Shown: positions 42,324-51,964 of the stretch, in pieces
Position numbering within the stretch: position 1 is the stretch's first letter
How the letters are laid out: every line of letters starts with the position of its first letter
Assembly: GCA_003226295.1 (NCBI GenBank)
Contig: CP029803.1
Location: 664,226 to 728,225 of the forward strand
Direction of reading: 5' to 3'
Source: Candidatus Moanabacter tarae
Lineage (GTDB): Bacteria > Verrucomicrobiota > Verrucomicrobiia > Opitutales > UBA2987
DNA length: 64,000 nucleotides
Position numbers and translations under genes: made by a program
The notes under the pieces: model-generated
Database searches by the model: none
What the model was told of the DNA's origin: nothing
What the model saw: the letters and a program-made list of their open reading frames with translations, nothing else

Positions 42324-43679
42324 TCATCTACCAAGACTTTTAAAATCGGGATAGTTGGATCCATTCTGTGCTGAAAACTCTCGCATCATTTTCTTCCCCT
42401 TCTTGCCTTTCATCTTTCGCATCATTTTCCGCATTTGATTGAATTGCTTGATGAGGGCATTGACATCACGGACCTGAACTCCAGATCCATTGGCTATACG
42501 CAAGCGTCGACTTCCGTTTAGTAGACGTGGGTTTCGTCTTTCGTGTGGAGTCATGGAATAGATGATTGCCTCCGTTTGTTTTAGGCGGTCTTCCTCCTCA
42601 TTACCAAATTCGACCCCCGACATACCCGGGAGGAGTCCCACGATTGACCCAATTGACCCCATTTTTTTTACTTGCTGCATTTGGGTAAGAAAATCTTCAA
42701 AATTGAATTCCGCTTTCTGAAGCTTCTCCGCCATTTCCACAGCTTCATTTTGCTCAACCGTCTCCTGCGCTTTTTCAACAAGAGATACGATGTCTCCCAT
42801 CCCCAGGATTCGAGAGGCGATTCTTTCTGGATAAAAGGAATCAAAGTCTTCTACCTTTTCGCCGGTTCCCATGAATTTTATGGGAACTCCTGTGACGGCC
42901 TTCATGGAGAGAGCCGCTCCTCCCCGAGCGTCGCCTTCTACTTTTGTCAGAATGATTCCTGTCAAATTGACAGCTTCGTGAAATACGGATGCTACGTTGA
43001 CCGACTCACGTCCCAAAGCGCTATCCGCGACCAATAGGACTTCATCTGGAACGACGACTTGATGGATGCGGATGAGTTCAGATATGAGAGTTTCGTCCAT
43101 ATGAAAACGGCCGGCGGTATCGAAAATAAATGCGTCTGTTTGAGGGCTTCTTCCCGAGGATAGGGCTCCACGAGCAATGATCGCCGGATCCTTCGCAGAA
43201 CGGTCGGCGTAGCAAGGATGGCCGGAGCTTTGCCCCAAAGTTTGCAATTGATCGATTGCTGCAGGTCTATGAACATCGCAGGCGACGAGAAGAGGCTTGA
43301 ATTGCTTCCTGGCCAGATGATGGGCTAGTTTGACTGCGCTGGTTGTCTTTCCGGCTCCATGTAGTCCTACGAGCATGATTCGAATAGGACGTTTATTGAG
43401 CAGGCCATTATTCCCCTCTCCGAGAAGTTGAGCCAATTCATCCTGGATGATCTTCACCACCATCTGCCTGGGAGAGACGGTTCTTAGGACTTCTTGACCA
43501 GTACACTTTTTCTGTACACCTTCGATGAAATCTCGGGCAACCTGGATGTGAACGTCGGCCGAAAGGAGGGTAGAACGAACCTCCTTAAAGGTTTCCGCCA
43601 TATTGTCTTCAGTGAGCTTTCCCGCTCCTTGAAGACTGCTCAGCGCCTTGGTAAGCCTCTCCGTGAGAGCCTCAAACAT
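42324..43679 (-). CDS. ffh: Signal recognition particle protein Ffh
   Basis: This 451-residue GTPase targets nascent membrane proteins to FtsY. The N domain (1-85) is followed by the G domain with [15 protein letters not shown] (about 106-119), DTAGRFHMD and [14 protein letters not shown]. The Met-rich M domain binds SRP RNA ([11 protein letters not shown], then a run rich in Met and Lys). The length is normal. I looked for an adjacent SRP RNA gene and did not find one. Confidence 0.96.
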   Translation of the reverse strand: MFEALTERLTKALSSLQGAGKLTEDNMAETFKEVRSTLLSADVHIQVARDFIEGVQKKCTGQEVLRTVSPRQMVVKIIQDELAQLLGEGNNGLLNKRPIRIMLVGLHGAGKTTSAVKLAHHLARKQFKPLLVACDVHRPAAIDQLQTLGQSSGHPCYADRSAKDPAIIARGALSSGRSPQTDAFIFDTAGRFHMDETLISELIRIHQVVVPDEVLLVADSALGRESVNVASVFHEAVNLTGIILTKVEGDARGGAALSMKAVTGVPIKFMGTGEKVEDFDSFYPERIASRILGMGDIVSLVEKAQETVEQNEAVEMAEKLQKAEFNFEDFLTQMQQVKKMGSIGSIVGLLPGMSGVEFGNEEEDRLKQTEAIIYSMTPHERRNPRLLNGSRRLRIANGSGVQVRDVNALIKQFNQMRKMMRKMKGKKGKKMMREFSAQNGSNYPDFKSLGR

Positions 43680-43769
43680 TAGCCCGCAATTTTGAGGAGT
43701 ACCTGAGAACCAATTCGAGAAGAAATGAGGTTCGCGCCACGCTTTGTCACTATTTAAGGGGATAAGGGA

Positions 43770-44384
43770 TTAACCTTTTGCCCCTATATAGTTAGCTTCC
43801 GCTTGCTCCCAATTAACGACGTTCCAAAACGCTGCGATGTAATCAGGACGACGGTTTTGATAGTTGAGATAGTAGGCGTGTTCCCAAACGTCCAAACCTA
43901 TAACTGGGGTCCCAGATCCGTCCATTAAAGGACTGTCCTGGTTTGGTGTCGAAGTTACTTCGAGGTTGCCGTTGGCATTTACAATCAGCCAAGCCCAGCC
44001 GCTCCCAAACCGCGTAGCTCCTGCATTTGCGAATGTTTCCTTCAAAGATGCTAGACCCCCTAGTTCAGAATCGATGGCAGCTGCCAAAGAACCCGACGGA
44101 GATCCTCCGTTAGGCGACAGAATTTTCCAAAAAAAGGAGTGGTTGGAATGTCCACCGCCATTATTGCGTACAGCCGTACGGATACTTTCCGGTACCGAAT
44201 CAAGACTGGAGATAAGAGCGTTTATGCAATCGGGAGCATCATGATTTGCTCCGGAAAGTGCATTGTTTAGATTAGTGATATAAGTGTTATGGTGCTTGGT
44301 ATGGTGAATTTCCATCGTGCGCGCATCGATGTGTGGTTCCAAGGCGTTATTCGCGTAGTCAAGGCTTGGTAATTGATATGCCAT
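43770..44384 (-). CDS. sodA: Superoxide dismutase, Mn-type
   Basis: This 204-residue Fe/Mn-family enzyme has metal ligands His in EIHHTKHH, His in [10 protein letters not shown], Asp and His in [11 protein letters not shown]. The GGGHSNH context together with NQD near residue 145 favours the Mn form over Fe. It has no signal peptide, so it protects the cytoplasm and indicates oxygen exposure. Its own promoter is likely; tadA lies upstream on the same strand, 122 nt away. Confidence 0.95.
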   Translation of the reverse strand: MAYQLPSLDYANNALEPHIDARTMEIHHTKHHNTYITNLNNALSGANHDAPDCINALISSLDSVPESIRTAVRNNGGGHSNHSFFWKILSPNGGSPSGSLAAAIDSELGGLASLKETFANAGATRFGSGWAWLIVNANGNLEVTSTPNQDSPLMDGSGTPVIGLDVWEHAYYLNYQNRRPDYIAAFWNVVNWEQAEANYIGAKG

Positions 44385-44506
44385 TTTCTATGTCCCTTTG
44401 GTGGTTAATCCTTTTAGAAATTCTTAGTCTGAGGCCGGTCATAAAAGAGTTGTTTTTGCTCCACGTCAAGGAATAGGAGGGAGAATGCGGACTCCCTGCC
44501 AGCTTC

Positions 44507-45037
44507 TTATTCCCTGATCCGCACCTTCTTGAAAAAGGACTGAATGAGTACACGGCAGTGTTTTTCAAGTACACCGGATGAGATTTTGACACGGTGATTA
44601 GAATTAGGAAGACTGTTCAGATTGGTAGCTCCACCAAGACAGCCCATTTTGGGGTCGGAAATGGCAAAGACAACCCGCCGAATACGTGACATAATAGCGG
44701 CGCCAGCACACATCGGACAAGGTTCTTTTGTGACGTAAAGGGTGGAATCAATAAGACGCCAATCTCCGAAATATTGACTTGCCTTATTAATCGCAAGAAT
44801 TTCGGCATGAGCCGTTGGGTCTCTCATTGAATCGACCTGATTATGATCAGAGGCGATGACTATTCCGTTTAGTGCAACAACGGCACCAATCGGTACATTA
44901 TTTTCATTCCAGGCGTCGATCGCCTCGTTGTAGGCCAACTGCATATAGTAGAGATCATCCCTGTTAAGCTCAGAAGGAAAGAATTTTCCAAAAGGACAGG
45001 TTGGATTATGCAACCCTTTATTATAATTCTTGGTCAT
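44507..45037 (-). CDS. tadA: tRNA-specific adenosine deaminase
   Basis: This 176-residue zinc deaminase converts A34 to inosine in tRNA-Arg(ACG). Seen: PTAHAEI (zinc ligand His and catalytic Glu), PCPMCAGA (two zinc ligand Cys) and RVVFAISDPKMGCLGG. About 30 extra residues precede the usual start; an internal Met at 44944 (MQLAYNEA) would give the normal N-terminus. The stated start is retained because the frame is open and short of a better ribosome site. Confidence 0.92.
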   Translation of the reverse strand: MTKNYNKGLHNPTCPFGKFFPSELNRDDLYYMQLAYNEAIDAWNENNVPIGAVVALNGIVIASDHNQVDSMRDPTAHAEILAINKASQYFGDWRLIDSTLYVTKEPCPMCAGAAIMSRIRRVVFAISDPKMGCLGGATNLNSLPNSNHRVKISSGVLEKHCRVLIQSFFKKVRIRE

Positions 45038-45170
45038 TAGTTTCCGAGTATCCAGTATTTGCTGGTGAAGTGTAACCTCACTGATTTTCTAAGATTCTCG
45101 CAAACCAAAATAATGATTGAAAAATTCCTTTGCGCAGACAAGATGGCCCCTATGCTGAGTTTCGTTTTAC

Positions 45171-45446
45171 ATGGCGGGTGAGGGTTCAGTAGAGCTCGAA
45201 GGGAAAATCGTTTCTGTCCTGCCTGGAACGATGTTTCGTGTTGAACTTCAGAATGGGCATCAAGTTCTTGCCCATATTTCAGGAAAACTCCGAAAGAATT
45301 TTATCAGGATCACCGTGGGTGACGTCGTTAAGATGGAAATGAGCCCATACGACCTAGATAAGGCTAGGATAACTTACCGACTGAGAAACGCTCAGGCGGC
45401 ACGGAACGCCCCTATTCGCAGCTACGGACCGCGGAAGCGGAGATAG
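45171..45446 (+). CDS. infA: Translation initiation factor IF-1 with basic C-terminal tail
   Basis: This 91-residue protein contains the complete 72-residue IF-1 OB fold: [41 protein letters not shown] and [23 protein letters not shown]. About 19 extra residues follow, rich in Arg and Ala ([15 protein letters not shown]). The tail could contact rRNA. The gene begins opposite to tadA and precedes the permease gene by 30 nt. Confidence 0.95.
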   Translation: MAGEGSVELEGKIVSVLPGTMFRVELQNGHQVLAHISGKLRKNFIRITVGDVVKMEMSPYDLDKARITYRLRNAQAARNAPIRSYGPRKRR

Positions 45447-45476
45447 ACTCCAAGCTGTTAACCGGAATCCCTCATC

Positions 45477-46550
45477 ATGCTTCTGGTTCAACAAGACCAC
45501 AAGCGTCTCTTTTTTGTGGGGATGGGGCTGCTCCTGATTCTTGTAGTCTTAGTATCCTTTATCTATGGGCAGATTAGCATAAATTTACTACAGATTTTTG
45601 CTCTTTTCTCTTCGAAGCTTGGATGGGAACTGCATGGGGTGAACTACTCACCCCACGGGGAGTCGGTTTTATGGTCTGTTCTTTGGTCTATTCGGTTGCC
45701 TCGAATAATCCTCGGAATCATGGTTGGAGCAGGTCTTGCAGTAGCCGGGGTTGGCATGCAGGGACTGTTTCGAAATCCTCTGGCGGAGCCTTCTCTGATC
45801 GGCATTTCGGCAGGTGCAGCAATGGGAGCGGTCAGCATTATTGTACTTCGCGATTCGGTTTTAGGATGGATGTTCGTTAGTTTTGGATCTTTCTCATTGC
45901 CGCTCTTTTCATTTGGGGGAGGGCTTGGAGTTACCTATCTCGTCTACCAGATCTCCAAAACGGACGGCAGGAGCGTCGTCCTGACCATGCTTCTATCGGG
46001 TATAGCAGTAAACGCACTTGCTGCTGCTTTCATTGGATTTATTATCTTTTTTTCTGACAATCAGGAGCTTAGAGAGTTCACTTTTTGGTCGCTCGGCAGC
46101 CTAAGTAATGCTACCTGGAATAGCCTTATTGCTGTGGTTCCCTTGGTTGTTATCCCTCTCCTTTTTTTTCCGTCTCTCGCTCTGTCTCTCAACGCTTTTC
46201 TCCTAGGAGAGTCGGAAGCGAGTCACTTAGGGATCAATACTCAGAGAACTAAAACCATGGTCATTTTTTTGTGTTCATCCATGGTCGGAGCTATTGTTTC
46301 AGTTTGCGGAATCATCGGATTTGTCGGTCTTGTCATTCCTCATCTTACCAGGCTCATCCTTGGACCCGACAACCGTCTCTTAATTCCAGGGAGTGCTCTC
46401 ATCGGAGCCCTCTTGATAATATCGACTGACTTCTTTTGCAGGTGGGTTCTCGCACCCGATGAATTTCCCATTGGCATTGTTACTGCCATCTTTGGTGCTC
46501 CTTTTTTTCTCCTTATGATTGCTCTTTCAAAGTCGCGGGGATGGCGTTGA
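45477..46550 (+). CDS. FecCD-family iron/cobalamin/heme ABC permease
   Basis: This 357-residue membrane protein has about nine to ten hydrophobic segments and FecCD landmarks: RLPRIILGIMVGAGLAVAGVGMQGLFRNPLAEPSLIGISAGAAMGA near residues 73-118, GIAVNALAAAF, and FVGLVIPHLTRLILGPDNR. It would import an iron complex, heme or cobalamin. The matching HmuV-like ATPase lies 5.4 kb away on the same strand, and no binding protein is seen. Confidence 0.93.
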   Translation: MLLVQQDHKRLFFVGMGLLLILVVLVSFIYGQISINLLQIFALFSSKLGWELHGVNYSPHGESVLWSVLWSIRLPRIILGIMVGAGLAVAGVGMQGLFRNPLAEPSLIGISAGAAMGAVSIIVLRDSVLGWMFVSFGSFSLPLFSFGGGLGVTYLVYQISKTDGRSVVLTMLLSGIAVNALAAAFIGFIIFFSDNQELREFTFWSLGSLSNATWNSLIAVVPLVVIPLLFFPSLALSLNAFLLGESEASHLGINTQRTKTMVIFLCSSMVGAIVSVCGIIGFVGLVIPHLTRLILGPDNRLLIPGSALIGALLIISTDFFCRWVLAPDEFPIGIVTAIFGAPFFLLMIALSKSRGWR

Positions 46551-46774
46551 GTCGGCTACTTTTTAATTGGAAATAGTCAAGACAGACGTCTGAAACCTAT
46601 ATTGAAACTTGTTTAAATTAGGTATATCAAATAACCTAGTCAGTCCCAGGCAGAACTAAATTTTCTATTGATTTGTGATTCATTTACGAGCTTTTGATTG
46701 GATCGTTGACAGGAAAAACGGATGATCTTACGACCTCTGGAGACTATTGTTGTGGTACGGGTTTGGAGCTCTGA

Positions 46775-47731
46775 GTGCTTTCTGTCTCCTCGACAGAATC
46801 AGATGTTAGGAGTTCGGATTTAGTGAGAATCCTGGTATCGGGTGCGAGGGGGTTTATAGGTGGAGAGTTGGTGCGATTCTTTGAAAGACGCGGTGACGTG
46901 GTCTATCGGCTGACTCGTTCGCCATCTCGATCCCAAGATATCTACTGGAATACCGAGCAGGGAATTTTAGACCTCTCCAAGTTGGATCGCCTGGATGTCG
47001 TGGTCCACCTGGCTGGGGAAAATATCGGGTCTGGATATTGGACTTTCAGGAGGAAACGGAGGATCCTTGAGAGTCGAGAAAGAGGAACCAAACTGCTCTG
47101 TGAAAAGATTGTTCAGATGGAACAGCCTCCTGAAGTTTTGATATCCGCATCGGGAATCAGCTGCTATTCGGGTTTAGGTGGTCATGTCCACACAGAAGCG
47201 GATTCTTATGGATGCGGATTCCTGGCTAATGTCTGCATGAGGTGGGAGGCTGCCACAAATTTGGCATGTAAGGCAGGTATTCGTGTGGTTACCCTGAGAC
47301 TCGGTCTCGTCCTGGGAAGTAGCGGAGGGGTATTAAGAAAGATGCTGCCGGCCTTTAGAATGGGTTTAGGTGGTCCGATTGGCAATGGGAAGCAGGCGGT
47401 TTCTTGGATCTCTCTAGAGGATGTTTTAGGAATAGTCGATCATTGCATCTCGGACATGAGGGTCCAAGGTCCCGTAAATACTATTGCCCCAGACCAAATT
47501 AATAATTGGTTTTTCAGTAAGACTTTATCAAAAGTGTTGAATCGCCCGTGTTTTTTTAAAATTCCGGCTACATTGATTCGATGTCTGTTAGGGGAAATGG
47601 GTCGCGAGACCCTTCTTTCCGATATTTCTGCTAGCCCTAATGTGCTGATTGAAAAAGGTTATAAATTTCGTCATCCGACACTTATGGATGCGTTGTCGCA
47701 CATCCTTCAGAAACCCAGGGGAGATAATTAA
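46775..47731 (+). CDS. TIGR01777-family NAD-dependent epimerase-like protein
   Basis: This 318-residue extended-SDR protein of the YfcH/SDR39U1 group has the cofactor motif SGARGFIGGELVRFF, DVVVHLAGENI, SASGISCYSG and WISLEDVLGIVDH, plus a DUF1731-type C-terminus with SPNVLIEKGYKFRHP. The function of the family is unsettled. It starts at GTG 46775; a second in-frame GTG at 46823 (VRILVSGARG) is just as plausible and matches the usual family start better. Confidence 0.88.
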   Translation: MLSVSSTESDVRSSDLVRILVSGARGFIGGELVRFFERRGDVVYRLTRSPSRSQDIYWNTEQGILDLSKLDRLDVVVHLAGENIGSGYWTFRRKRRILESRERGTKLLCEKIVQMEQPPEVLISASGISCYSGLGGHVHTEADSYGCGFLANVCMRWEAATNLACKAGIRVVTLRLGLVLGSSGGVLRKMLPAFRMGLGGPIGNGKQAVSWISLEDVLGIVDHCISDMRVQGPVNTIAPDQINNWFFSKTLSKVLNRPCFFKIPATLIRCLLGEMGRETLLSDISASPNVLIEKGYKFRHPTLMDALSHILQKPRGDN

Positions 47732-47858
47732 TAAGTGGGCAGAGAGAAAGAATCTGAAACTGGACTGTTACTGATTTTAAAGTTAATGATGGATAATAGA
47801 TATCCAAATTTAGAGATCGAGGTACTTTTTCAGTGTTGAATCTCTGGTATTAGCAGTT

Positions 47859-48314
47859 GTGAGAGCGGTCATCCAGAGGGTACACAAAGCATCGGTAAGC
47901 ATAGCTGGTGAGAAAGGCGGGAGCATTGGCCCTGGACTGCTGGTTTTTGTAGGGATTCATCATTTGGATACGATGGAGGATGTTAAATGGCTCAGCACTA
48001 AGATTTCTTCGATAAGAATATTTCCGGATAATCATGGGCTGATGAATCGTTCAGTATTTGACTGCGATGGAGAAGTGCTTGTGATCAGTCAGTTTACACT
48101 CTTCGGGAATCTTCGGAAAGGAACTCGTCCCTCATTCAATCGGGCAGCTGGTCCGGAATTAGCTGTTCTCCTTTATGAGTCATTTCTCACGAAATTAGAG
48201 GGAAATTTGCGGAGGCCAATCCATTCGGGTAAATTCGGTGCTGTGATGGAAATCGAAGCTTTGAACGATGGTCCCGTTACGTTGTTCATAGATACGAAGA
48301 ATAAAAAATTCTAG
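47859..48314 (+). CDS. dtd: D-aminoacyl-tRNA deacylase
   Basis: This 151-residue enzyme removes D-amino acids from tRNA. Seen: the N-terminus MRAVIQRVHKASVSI from a GTG start, SQFTLFGNLRKGTRPSFNRAA with the catalytic SQxTL segment, and the C-terminal NDGPVTL motif. The family-perfect N-terminus decides the GTG start. It lies 127 nt after the epimerase-like gene. Confidence 0.95.
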   Translation: MRAVIQRVHKASVSIAGEKGGSIGPGLLVFVGIHHLDTMEDVKWLSTKISSIRIFPDNHGLMNRSVFDCDGEVLVISQFTLFGNLRKGTRPSFNRAAGPELAVLLYESFLTKLEGNLRRPIHSGKFGAVMEIEALNDGPVTLFIDTKNKKF

Positions 48315-48588
48315 AGGTTTCTGGACACTGAATCCAACAGGCACCTTTCAAGAAGATGAATTTGAATATCAGAATCAAAACGATTTATTCCTTTCCGGAA
48401 TCCTAAAATTGCTAAAAATGGAGCTATGATCATTTTCAATCTTGTTCGAGGCTGTATCTAATTTCCGGTTTTGGACATTTTTGAGTAGCCCTTTCTTTGA
48501 ATTCAGTTTCATCATCTTCTGCAGTAACCTGTCCGGATAAATATAGACAGGCTCTGTTTCGTAGAGGTCTTAAACGCGGGTCTTAATC

Positions 48589-50205
48589 ATGGAAGTAACA
48601 AAAATTCAGTCGATTGGATGGAATGCCAAGGGGAAAGAAGGAGCAGTTGCTGCAGGTGCTGCTGAAGCAGTTGCGGCTGGTATAGAGATCCTGGAAGGAG
48701 GAGGGAATGCGGCGGATGCTGCAGCGGGTGTTATCCTAGCCCTTAATGTAACGGATCATGGCCTATGTTCTATTGGCGGAGAAGTTCCAGTCTTGATCTT
48801 TGATGTAAAAAAGAGGGAGGTAAAATCCCTCTCGGGCCAGGGGAGCGCGCCTCTCTCTCGGGATGCTATCGATTGGTACATGAAGAACGGGATTCCTTAT
48901 GGGGATATTAAGATGGCTCCAGTTCCTTCGGTCGTTGATCTTTGTGTGACCCTTCTGCAGCGCTATGGAACCAGGTCGTTCGAGGACATAGTCTCGCCAA
49001 CATTAGCCTTACTCGACTCAGGTAGTGAGGTTTGGCATCCAAATCTTGCGGTTACCCTTCGGCGAATGGTGGAAGAAGAAAATCTAGCTCGGGGTTCAAG
49101 AGAAGAACGTCTGCAGGCGGCGACAGATAGATTTTACGGTCGAAATCCTGAGCGCAACGATATTGCAGAAGATCTCGAAGCATTTTACACTGAGCAAGGT
49201 GGCTTTCTCTCACGGGAAGATCTTGCGGCTCACAGGACGTTGATTGAAGAGCCTGTTTCGATCAATTACAAAGGCTTTACTGTCTACAAGTGTGGCTCTT
49301 GGACTCAGGGCCCGTACTTGTGCCAGGCTCTTCGCCTGTTGGAAGGATTCGATTTGAAACAGATGGGATATCTTTCGGCAGACTATGTTCACGTAGTAAT
49401 TGAGGCTATCAAATTAGCGATGGCCGACCGTGATGAGTACTACGGGGACCCAAATTTTGTTGATGTTCCGATTAGAGAGTTGCTTTCGGATGACTATACT
49501 AAAATCCGCCGAACCCTAATTGATATGAAAGAAGCCTCCCACGAGGCTAGACCAGGAGATCCTTACCGGATAAAAGCATTAAAGGGCCCAGGTCAATTCC
49601 GTCCGGGAGAGGGGGGAACCACGACCTGCGTTGTTGCTGACCGCTGGGGAAACGTGGTTTCCGCAACGCCGAGCGCCAATGTTTACCATGATGGGGGAAC
49701 TGGCCGGGCTGGGATCAGCTACGGTAATCGCTTGCGAAGCCTAAATACCACAACTGGGCATCCTAACTGTATTGCTCCTGGGAAACGTCCGCGTATTACC
49801 CTAACTCCAACTTTGGTGCTCAAGGATGAGTCTCCTGTCCTAGCGATCAGTGTGGCGGGCGGGGATTTACAAGATCAGGCAACTCTAAATTTGCTTCTTG
49901 ATTTTATAGAGTTCGGTATGGAACCCGCAGAGGCTGTGCGAGAGCCTCGTTTTGCCACCGACCATCATGAAGATTCCTTCGATCCTAATCCGGATCGAGG
50001 CCGAACTTTCATCAGGTCCGGTTCCCTAGCTGTTAGCGAGCGTGTGGCAAAGGAGGTTCGAAATGATCTAGCGCTTCGCGGTCATGAGATTGAAGCGCGG
50101 ATAGGACCTATTGCAACGCCTGTCATGCTTTACTCCAATTCCTCAGACGGATTTTACTCTGTTGCTGGCGATCCAGAAGCAGGCCGTCACGCTGCGGCTA
50201 TTTAG
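48589..50205 (+). CDS. Gamma-glutamyltransferase-family N-terminal nucleophile hydrolase
   Basis: This 538-residue protein has GGT landmarks: GGNAADAAAGVILALNVTDHGLCSIGGE near the N-terminus, the probable autocatalytic nucleophile Thr344 in GEGGTTTCVVAD, followed by RWGNVVSATPS. The His usually two residues after the nucleophile is Thr here. There is no signal peptide, unlike periplasmic glutathione-degrading GGT, so a cytoplasmic amide-cleaving role is likely. The precise substrate is open. Confidence 0.88.
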   Translation: MEVTKIQSIGWNAKGKEGAVAAGAAEAVAAGIEILEGGGNAADAAAGVILALNVTDHGLCSIGGEVPVLIFDVKKREVKSLSGQGSAPLSRDAIDWYMKNGIPYGDIKMAPVPSVVDLCVTLLQRYGTRSFEDIVSPTLALLDSGSEVWHPNLAVTLRRMVEEENLARGSREERLQAATDRFYGRNPERNDIAEDLEAFYTEQGGFLSREDLAAHRTLIEEPVSINYKGFTVYKCGSWTQGPYLCQALRLLEGFDLKQMGYLSADYVHVVIEAIKLAMADRDEYYGDPNFVDVPIRELLSDDYTKIRRTLIDMKEASHEARPGDPYRIKALKGPGQFRPGEGGTTTCVVADRWGNVVSATPSANVYHDGGTGRAGISYGNRLRSLNTTTGHPNCIAPGKRPRITLTPTLVLKDESPVLAISVAGGDLQDQATLNLLLDFIEFGMEPAEAVREPRFATDHHEDSFDPNPDRGRTFIRSGSLAVSERVAKEVRNDLALRGHEIEARIGPIATPVMLYSNSSDGFYSVAGDPEAGRHAAAI

Positions 50206-50261
50206 GAATGCTAGGTGTTGTTTCTTTCGAGATTTATTTCTGGATGAAGGATTCTAGTAGT

Positions 50262-51377
50262 CTAAATAATTGCTCCCAAAGCCTCGAATAATCTATCGAC
50301 GTGTTCCTTTTTTGAATTGGAACCCATCAGGCCAATTCTCCAAATTTTTTCAGCGAGCTTCCCGAATCCACCTCCGATTTCAATGCCGTATTTATTGAGT
50401 AATTGAGATCGAACAGATTGATCGTCAACTCCATTGGGAATCATGAATGTGGTCACGGCATATAGTCGGTCCTCTTCTTTAACAAAAGGGGTTAAATCGA
50501 TTCCTGTGGCATTCTTAATAAGGTAGTGGGCGTTATCTCGGTGGCGTTGCCACCGAGCCTCGAGGCCTTCTTCCAGGATTTCCCTCAGCCCCTCGTGGAG
50601 TCCATATATCATGCTAATAGGAGCAGTGTGGTGATACGCTCGCTTCTGAGAATCGTCAATATAGGCCAGAATTTCCTTTAGATTGAAGTAGAAACTTGGA
50701 ATCGTAGTCCGTCGTTTTTTCAATCGATCCATCGCTCTCTTAGAAACAGTGATTGGAGAGAGCCCAGGAGGGCATGCGAGACCCTTTTGACTGCAGGAAA
50801 AAGCAATGTCGATATCCCAGCCGTCAATCTCTAACTCACAAGTACCAAGAGAGGTGACACAATCGAGACATAGAATTCCTCCATTCTTATGTACAGTTGC
50901 CGGGATTTCATCCATATGCTGGATAACTCCAGTCGATGTCTCAGCGTGGACTATTCCAACGAACTTTGGCTTCGTTTTCTCGATTAAGCCAAGAAACTCA
51001 TCTTTATTGATAGAAGTACCCCATTCGTAATTGTAGCGTGTTGTTTTTGCTCCGATTCGTTCTGCGAAATCTGCCATCCTCCCTCCAAAAAAGCCGCCTA
51101 CAGCAATGAGGGCTTCGTCTCCTGCCTCGAGAAAATTATTCATTAGCATTTCCATGCCCGAAGTTCCGGTGCCAGAGACTGGAAAAGTAAGTTCGTTTTC
51201 GGTGCGAAAAACTTGGCGTAATCTGTCCTTGCAGACATCAAAGATTTCTAGAAATCTTGGATCCAGATGTCCCAGCATAGGCCTTGTCAATGCTTGGAGA
51301 ACATTGGGCGAAGGATTACTCGGCCCTGGTCCAAGAAGGAGCCGTTTCTCGATCACAGTTTCGTCTTTTGAAGTCAT
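50262..51377 (-). CDS. Class V aminotransferase (alanine-glyoxylate / serine-pyruvate type)
   Basis: This 371-residue PLP enzyme has the N-terminus LLLGPGPSNPSPNVLQAL, VSGTGTSGMEMLMNNF, LDCVTSLGT and the PLP Lys198 in SCSQKGLACPPG. The C-terminal segment IEIGGGFGKLAEKIWRIGLMG is typical of AGXT1 homologues. It would transaminate glyoxylate or serine, perhaps in photorespiratory-like or glycine metabolism. It converges on the GGT gene and has no operon partner. Confidence 0.92.
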   Translation of the reverse strand: MTSKDETVIEKRLLLGPGPSNPSPNVLQALTRPMLGHLDPRFLEIFDVCKDRLRQVFRTENELTFPVSGTGTSGMEMLMNNFLEAGDEALIAVGGFFGGRMADFAERIGAKTTRYNYEWGTSINKDEFLGLIEKTKPKFVGIVHAETSTGVIQHMDEIPATVHKNGGILCLDCVTSLGTCELEIDGWDIDIAFSCSQKGLACPPGLSPITVSKRAMDRLKKRRTTIPSFYFNLKEILAYIDDSQKRAYHHTAPISMIYGLHEGLREILEEGLEARWQRHRDNAHYLIKNATGIDLTPFVKEEDRLYAVTTFMIPNGVDDQSVRSQLLNKYGIEIGGGFGKLAEKIWRIGLMGSNSKKEHVDRLFEALGAII

Positions 51378-51964
51378 AGATTCTCTAGCATCTATAGACT
51401 AATACCCCGTTCAAATTTGAAGAAATAAAGAGGTCTGACATACAGGTATTTAAAAAATTGGAATGGGAGGATGGTATCGATCTAATGTAGGGTCAAATAA
51501 AACTTCGCAATATAAGTGTTTAATTTGGAACTGAAAAATCGTTGTTAATATGCACTTATAAATTAGCTTAGGGGACTAAATGTCAGTACATTGGAAGAGA
51601 AGGAGTGTTCCGGTTGTAGAAAGATTCGTTCTAATACATATCTGAGATTCGACGAAAGTAAGGCCTCAAATTTGTAGCTTAGGTAACGCAGGATTGTTTT
51701 ATAAATTCGATCAAATCTACTCGATTTGGGAAGAGTTTACCCCTTCCGTCCAATACTTACGCTGATGACTCCTGTGGATACTGATTGCTGGAATTTCTTG
51801 GCTAAAAACCGAAAACTAGGAAAGGGCAATTTATTGATTCAGGAAATGGAAACCTATAAAAAGAAGAATTACGGTAGTGTTTTTGCCTATAGTATCTCAG
51901 GGTGGGGAGAGATTTATGGAAGATGGTGGAAGATTTATCATTGTGGCCCAAAACCGTTAAAAGG
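51378..51964. other. 587-bp divergent intergenic region
   Basis: No convincing gene is present. A 12-bp palindrome TTCAAATTTGAA (51410-51421) lies about 33 nt upstream of the aminotransferase start and could be an operator, though AT palindromes arise easily. A short plus-strand frame (51726-51968) lacks family character. Confidence 0.5.

Noticed and set aside
51410-51421. Palindrome TTCAAATTTGAA upstream of the aminotransferase gene
   Set aside because: AT-rich 12-bp palindromes are expected by chance at this rate; no second copy was noticed.
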